Below are positions 6,500-10,206 of a stretch of DNA of 10,206 nt, piece after piece (position 1 is the first letter of the stretch; each line of letters begins with the position of its first letter). The translations under genes and the position numbers were made by a program. Origin of the DNA: Clostridia bacterium (GTDB lineage Bacteria; Bacillota; Clostridia; Christensenellales; Aristaeellaceae). A model generated the notes under the pieces. The model was not told the origin of the DNA. It did no database searches and saw only the letters and a program-made list of their open reading frames with translations. Location: positions 1 to 10,206 of the forward strand of contig WRFT01000050.1 of the NCBI GenBank assembly GCA_009776385.1, written 5' to 3'.

Positions 6500-8626
6500 A
6501 TGGATATGCGGCCCGCGTCCGGACGCGTTCGCCTAGATGAACGCGGCTTGATGACCGTATCGCGCGAGGGCGAGACGCTCTATGAACTAAACGCTTGTCA
6601 AGTAAAGGAAGCGTTGGTTTTAGGCGGCGTCGGCTGCGGGCTGGTTTTTTTTAAGATGGAGGACGCGGGCGAACGGGTGATATGCCGTTTCACCATGTCC
6701 GCGTTTAAGCAGGCGGGCGAGTTTTGCAAGCTGGTTAACTACTACCGGCAAACCGGCCATGCGGCTTTTCCGGATGAACCGGAGGTTAGCATATGCCCGC
6801 AATGCGGGCGTCCTTTGATGGAAGGCCTGTCCATATGCCTGTTTTGCTATAACAAGATGACCGTTATCAGAAGGGCCGCATCGATGCTGCGCCCTTTTAG
6901 ACGGCCATTGATCACGGCAGAGTTGATACTCGTTTTTTCCTCGCTGCTTTACTTGCTGGTGCCGATTTTCAACCGCATCTTGATAGACGATTACTTGACG
7001 CCCATGCAGGGAACGTTTAGTAATATATTGACGCTTGCGGGCGCGATGCTTCTGGTACGCGTGGTCGGCGAAATCTTATTCATCTTCTGTTCCCGCATGT
7101 ATAACAGGGCGGGTATGCTGTACACCGACAACCTGCGTAACGTGGCTTACGGGAAGATGCAGCGCATGTCCATGAACGCGCTGGCCAAACGGACGCCGGG
7201 GGACTTGATACGGCGCGTGATGGAAGATACCGCGACGGTTAAAGATTTTTTAATTAATGACGGCCGTTTCGGTGTTGAGATGCTTCTGACTTTCCTGGTG
7301 GTTTTGGTGATACTGTTCTTTACCGACTGGCGCTTAACGCTTTTGGTATTTTTACCCATACCGCTTGTTATGATGGTGCTGTCGCGTTTCTGGCGGCTGA
7401 TATACATCCGTTACGAACGTCAGTGGCGAAAGGGGTCACGGGCAAACTCTATTTTGCATGACATCATCCGGGGCATTCGTACGGTAAAATCCTTCGGCAA
7501 TGAGGAGCAGGAAATTAAAAAGTTCGCGCGTGTCTCGCGGGAGCTGGCGGAAGTATCCTCGGCTAATGAGCGCATGTGGGCTACCCTGTTCCCGAGCCTG
7601 ACATTCATCACAGGTATCGGCGAGTTTCTTGCGCTTTACTTCGGCGGACGCGCCATCCTCGCGGGAGACATGAGTTTGGGTGTGCTGGTGCAGTTTGTGA
7701 TGTATATCGGTTATATCTATAACCCGCTGCGATGGCTTGTATCCTTTCCCCGCAGGCTGGCCGATACGCTGACCGGCCTGGTGAAGGTATTTGAAATTGT
7801 CGATGAAAAGCCTGATATTCGCGAAATAGACCACCCGAGAGATGTACCGCTGACGGGCGCGTTGACGTTTGAGAATGTATCCTTCGGCTACAAATCCTAT
7901 GAACCAGTTTTAAAGGATGTCTCCATCCGGATAGAACCGGGCGAAATGATTGGCATCGTCGGCCGTTCCGGTGTGGGAAAGTCCACGATGATCAACCTGG
8001 CCATGCGCCTGTATGACCCGGGCTTGGGCGCCATTCGCATCGGAGACACGGATATCCGCGATATGTCCCTCAAGCATTTACACGAACAGATGGGCGTCGT
8101 TTTTCAGGACACGTTTTTATTTGTCGGCACCATTTACGATAACATTGCCTACGCCAAACCGGGCGCCGATGTTCAAGAGGTAATCGCGGCGTGCAAGGCG
8201 GCCAACGCCCATGATTTTATTATGCAGACTGCCGACGGATACCAGACGATGATCGGCGAAAGCGGATACTCGCTGTCCGGAGGCGAACGCCAGCGGCTGG
8301 CCATCGCCAGGGCTGTCATCAAAAACCCGTCCATTATGATACTGGATGAGGCCACCAGCTCTTTAGACGCGGAAACGGAGTCCGCCGTACAAGAAGGTTT
8401 GATGCGGCTGACGAAGGGACGAATGACCATTGCCATCGCTCACCGCCTATCCACACTCCGCCGCGCCAACCGCATTATCGTGCTGGATAAGGGCGGTATC
8501 GCGGAATCCGGAACGCATTATGAGTTAATGAGAATGAAGGGTATCTATTACGGGCTGGTCGTAGCGCAGCGCAAGATGTTTTCAAGCGGATCCGCGTCCG
8601 CGCCGGATATCGAGCCCGCGCCCTAA
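6500..8626 (+). CDS. ABC exporter half-subunit with N-terminal zinc ribbon, partner of the first ABC subunit
   Basis: This 708-residue protein has the same plan as the first ABC subunit. An N-terminal beta-rich domain of about 95 residues (GLMTVSREGETLYEL, then a closing helix FKQAGEFCKLVNYY) is followed by a zinc ribbon (Cys99, Cys102, Cys113, Cys116). A six-helix exporter domain spans about 135-425 and a complete ATPase about 450-690. The ATPase motifs are Walker A GRSGVGKS 488-495, Gln536, LSGGE 592-596, IMILDE 612-617 and His648. Both ATP sites of a heterodimer with the first subunit would therefore be canonical, unlike exporters with one degenerate site. The gene follows the DUF1854 gene by 54 bp. 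The true start may be CTG 6467, which has a ribosome site. Its stop TAA overlaps the stop of the opposing reductase gene. Substrate unknown; multidrug, lipid or peptide export cannot be separated from sequence. Confidence 0.9.
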   Translation: MDMRPASGRVRLDERGLMTVSREGETLYELNACQVKEALVLGGVGCGLVFFKMEDAGERVICRFTMSAFKQAGEFCKLVNYYRQTGHAAFPDEPEVSICPQCGRPLMEGLSICLFCYNKMTVIRRAASMLRPFRRPLITAELILVFSSLLYLLVPIFNRILIDDYLTPMQGTFSNILTLAGAMLLVRVVGEILFIFCSRMYNRAGMLYTDNLRNVAYGKMQRMSMNALAKRTPGDLIRRVMEDTATVKDFLINDGRFGVEMLLTFLVVLVILFFTDWRLTLLVFLPIPLVMMVLSRFWRLIYIRYERQWRKGSRANSILHDIIRGIRTVKSFGNEEQEIKKFARVSRELAEVSSANERMWATLFPSLTFITGIGEFLALYFGGRAILAGDMSLGVLVQFVMYIGYIYNPLRWLVSFPRRLADTLTGLVKVFEIVDEKPDIREIDHPRDVPLTGALTFENVSFGYKSYEPVLKDVSIRIEPGEMIGIVGRSGVGKSTMINLAMRLYDPGLGAIRIGDTDIRDMSLKHLHEQMGVVFQDTFLFVGTIYDNIAYAKPGADVQEVIAACKAANAHDFIMQTADGYQTMIGESGYSLSGGERQRLAIARAVIKNPSIMILDEATSSLDAETESAVQEGLMRLTKGRMTIAIAHRLSTLRRANRIIVLDKGGIAESGTHYELMRMKGIYYGLVVAQRKMFSSGSASAPDIEPAP

Positions 8627-10164
8627 TCGGATGCCGTAAGCGCTTCGCGTATCGCGCGCCGCACACCGCCTGCGGCGCTCATTTTACGCAAGTTTTCCAT
8701 GATGATATCCATGAGCCCCATCTCTTCCAGGTGGACCCCAAAGAGGCGCTCATTCATTAAAATACCCCTATAGTCGCCAGCGGATGCCCTTGACGACAAC
8801 CAATCCGCCATGGGATCCGGGCTCAGTTCAAAGGGCGTTAAATCATCCCGAAGCCCGGACAGATACCGCAACCATCCGGCCAATACGACAGGGATACACC
8901 GCAGTGTGCCGGCATCTAAACGTTCCTGTGACTGATAGGCTTTAAGCGTTCCGCCGAAACGGGCGGGGATTTTTTGCGATGTGTCCGTCGCGATGCGCCG
9001 GGGCGAATCGGGTATATACGGGTTGGGAAGCCGTTTGTTTAACACCTCATCTAGAAACGCGGCGGGATTGAGTATGGAAGGCGGCGTCACGGCCGGCAGC
9101 ATCTCATTAAAAGCCATTTGGGTCACAAAGGCGCGTAGATCCGCATCGGCCATCTCCGCGTGAATTCTGTCATACCCGAGCAGGCATCCGAACAGAGCCA
9201 GAGCGGTGTGGATAGGGTTTAAACACGCGCCGACTTTCATTTTTTCCGCTAAACGCACGGTTTCTCTGTCCGTCATAAAGAAACCGGCTTTTTCAAAAGC
9301 GGGCCTGCCGTTGGGAAAGTTATCCTCTATTACCAGATAGCCCGTTTCTTCCGCGTTAACGAAAGGCGCCGTTACCGTTCCCATTCGGGTGCGGATAATG
9401 CCCATGTCCTCAAAACCCAATGCCGCCAAATTACCCGATACCGTTTCATCCGGCGCGGGCGTGATTTTATCAATCATGGTCAGCGGATAGGAAAGAGTTT
9501 CCGGATGCGTCAGGTAAGCCAAAAAACCGATATCCGCCTTGCCATCGCGCACCCAGCGCTCCGCGATGCTTGTCACGGATTCCTTTAGTTTATCTCCGTT
9601 ATCGGTCAGATTATCCATGCTTACCAGTGCCAACGGCGCGGCGCAGCGCCGATACCGCTCGTATAGGAGTTTGGCCAGGCGGCTCATTGCGTTTACCGGT
9701 GCATCGAAGGACACATCGGAAGCGTCGTAACCTTTTTCCGTAATGGTCAGCGATACCAGCCGCAGACCGGGCGACATGAAGCAGCGAACCAATTGCGGCC
9801 AATCGGCGTGTTCCGGTTCCGCGCGCAAGGATGCCGCGACGGAGGCGATAATACGCTTTGAGATGCCGCCGCCCGACAGGAACGTTACCAGCAGGCTTAA
9901 CTCCTCACAGGGATGAAAGACCGCGTCGATTATTTGGCCGTCATGGCTCTCCGCGACGATGAGGCCCTTGTCCGCGCAGCCCGCCGACAACATATCGCAC
10001 AGAGCCGCCGCGGGAAAGGCCCGCAGAAGGTTCCCCGCACCGAAATGCAACCAATCGGGTGAAGACCATGTTTTTTGCCGCATGGCTTGAATATCGTATG
10101 ACGGAACAACCCAGCCGGCCCGCGCAAACGCGCCGTCCGATAACCCTTTCAGCGTCAACTTCAT
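8623..10164 (-). CDS. uxuB: Fructuronate reductase / mannitol dehydrogenase family oxidoreductase
   Basis: This 513-residue protein is a polyol-specific long-chain dehydrogenase, the family of fructuronate reductase (UxuB), tagaturonate reductase and mannitol 2-dehydrogenase. In glucuronate catabolism it reduces D-fructuronate to D-mannonate with NADH in the cytoplasm. Visible marks start with an N-terminal nucleotide-binding loop, HFGAGNLLRAF (40-50). SMDNLTDNGDKLKESV lies at about 182-197, YPLTMIDKITP at 226-236, and the catalytic Lys310-x5-Asn316-x2-His319 (KVGACLNPIH) further on. A late ATDTSQKIPARF (392-403) is typical of the UxuB side of the family. ATG 10164 has AGAGGTG at 10172-10178 seven bases upstream and overlaps the upstream gene's stop as ATGA. 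That upstream tail resembles mannonate dehydratase, which supports fructuronate over mannitol. Exact substrate within the family remains inference. Confidence 0.85.
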   Translation of the reverse strand: MKLTLKGLSDGAFARAGWVVPSYDIQAMRQKTWSSPDWLHFGAGNLLRAFPAAALCDMLSAGCADKGLIVAESHDGQIIDAVFHPCEELSLLVTFLSGGGISKRIIASVAASLRAEPEHADWPQLVRCFMSPGLRLVSLTITEKGYDASDVSFDAPVNAMSRLAKLLYERYRRCAAPLALVSMDNLTDNGDKLKESVTSIAERWVRDGKADIGFLAYLTHPETLSYPLTMIDKITPAPDETVSGNLAALGFEDMGIIRTRMGTVTAPFVNAEETGYLVIEDNFPNGRPAFEKAGFFMTDRETVRLAEKMKVGACLNPIHTALALFGCLLGYDRIHAEMADADLRAFVTQMAFNEMLPAVTPPSILNPAAFLDEVLNKRLPNPYIPDSPRRIATDTSQKIPARFGGTLKAYQSQERLDAGTLRCIPVVLAGWLRYLSGLRDDLTPFELSPDPMADWLSSRASAGDYRGILMNERLFGVHLEEMGLMDIIMENLRKMSAAGGVRRAIREALTASD

Positions 10165-10206
10165 GCTTTTTCACCTCTGTTTTTCCTAATGGCTTCCAAA
10201 AGGCCC
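10161..10206 (-). CDS. uxuA: C-terminal end of an upstream gene, probably mannonate dehydratase
   Basis: On the minus strand the frame from the window edge reads GLLEAIRKNRGEKA followed by TGA at 10163-10161, sharing ATGA with the reductase start. The ending '..GLLEA(I/L)' is what I recall at the C-terminus of mannonate dehydratase (UxuA), the enzyme that converts D-mannonate to 2-keto-3-deoxygluconate and a usual partner of UxuB. Only 14 residues are visible, so the frame is well supported by the ATGA overlap but the identity is tentative. Confidence 0.4.
   Translation of the reverse strand, partial: GLLEAIRKNRGEKA

Noticed and set aside
8475..8666. 63-codon minus-strand ORF across the convergent stops
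   Set aside because: It is a shadow of the ABC gene, Arg/Pro-rich with no ribosome site.
9941..10174. 77-codon minus-strand ORF starting just before the reductase
   Set aside because: It is out of frame with the reductase, with Arg/Cys/Gly-rich shadow-like composition and no family pattern.
1..10206. tRNA, rRNA, CRISPR array, insertion sequence or integrase
   Set aside because: No regularly spaced repeats, cloverleaf, rRNA-like stretch, transposase or recombinase motif was seen on either strand.

Overview
The window looks like chromosomal DNA of a moderately GC-rich, low-GC-lineage Gram-positive anaerobe (Firmicutes/Clostridia, probably gut-type). The reasons are purine-rich Shine-Dalgarno sites (AGGAG, AGAGGTG, AGGGGG), a sigma-A type promoter (TTGACA, 17 bp, TATTCT), Clostridia-like protein families and dense operons. 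Genus cannot be given. Most of the window is GC-rich (one 60-base line inside the first ABC gene counts 62% G+C), but about 2630-3360 is clearly AT-richer (one line counts 35%) and looks like a different compositional layer.

Left block (1-2627, + strand): the C-terminal half of an M42-family metalloaminopeptidase, then a 636-residue polytopic membrane protein resembling GT-C glycosyltransferases, then a 72-residue conserved-looking small protein. The three are packed with gaps of 12 and 1 bp and probably form one operon.

Middle (2628-3587): an AT-rich segment carries a minus-strand DUF5071-like gene that may be an orphan immunity protein. It is preceded by an 11-codon leader ORF with a strong ribosome site and by a 9-bp hairpin. 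To the right is a divergent regulatory region. It holds a 17-bp perfect palindrome, a 7-bp tandem repeat, a near-consensus promoter reading rightward, a G-run-rich structured leader, and an intrinsic-terminator-like hairpin placed before the next gene.

Right-centre block (3588-8626, + strand): a three-gene module of ABC exporter half-subunit, DUF1854 protein, and second ABC exporter half-subunit. Both ABC proteins have an extra N-terminal domain of about 100-150 residues ending in a four-cysteine zinc ribbon, and both have intact nucleotide-binding motifs. The pair probably forms a heterodimeric exporter that works with the DUF1854 protein. Relatives in other bacteria are annotated as cyanophycin-metabolism-associated, but no cyanophycin gene is visible here. 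The substrate is unknown. This module and its structured leader are the best candidates for an undescribed system.

Right end (8623-10206, - strand): a fructuronate reductase/mannitol dehydrogenase-family gene. The last 14 codons of an upstream gene overlap it by ATGA and look like the tail of mannonate dehydratase, suggesting a hexuronate (glucuronate) catabolic operon. Its stop overlaps the stop of the second ABC gene by convergent transcription.
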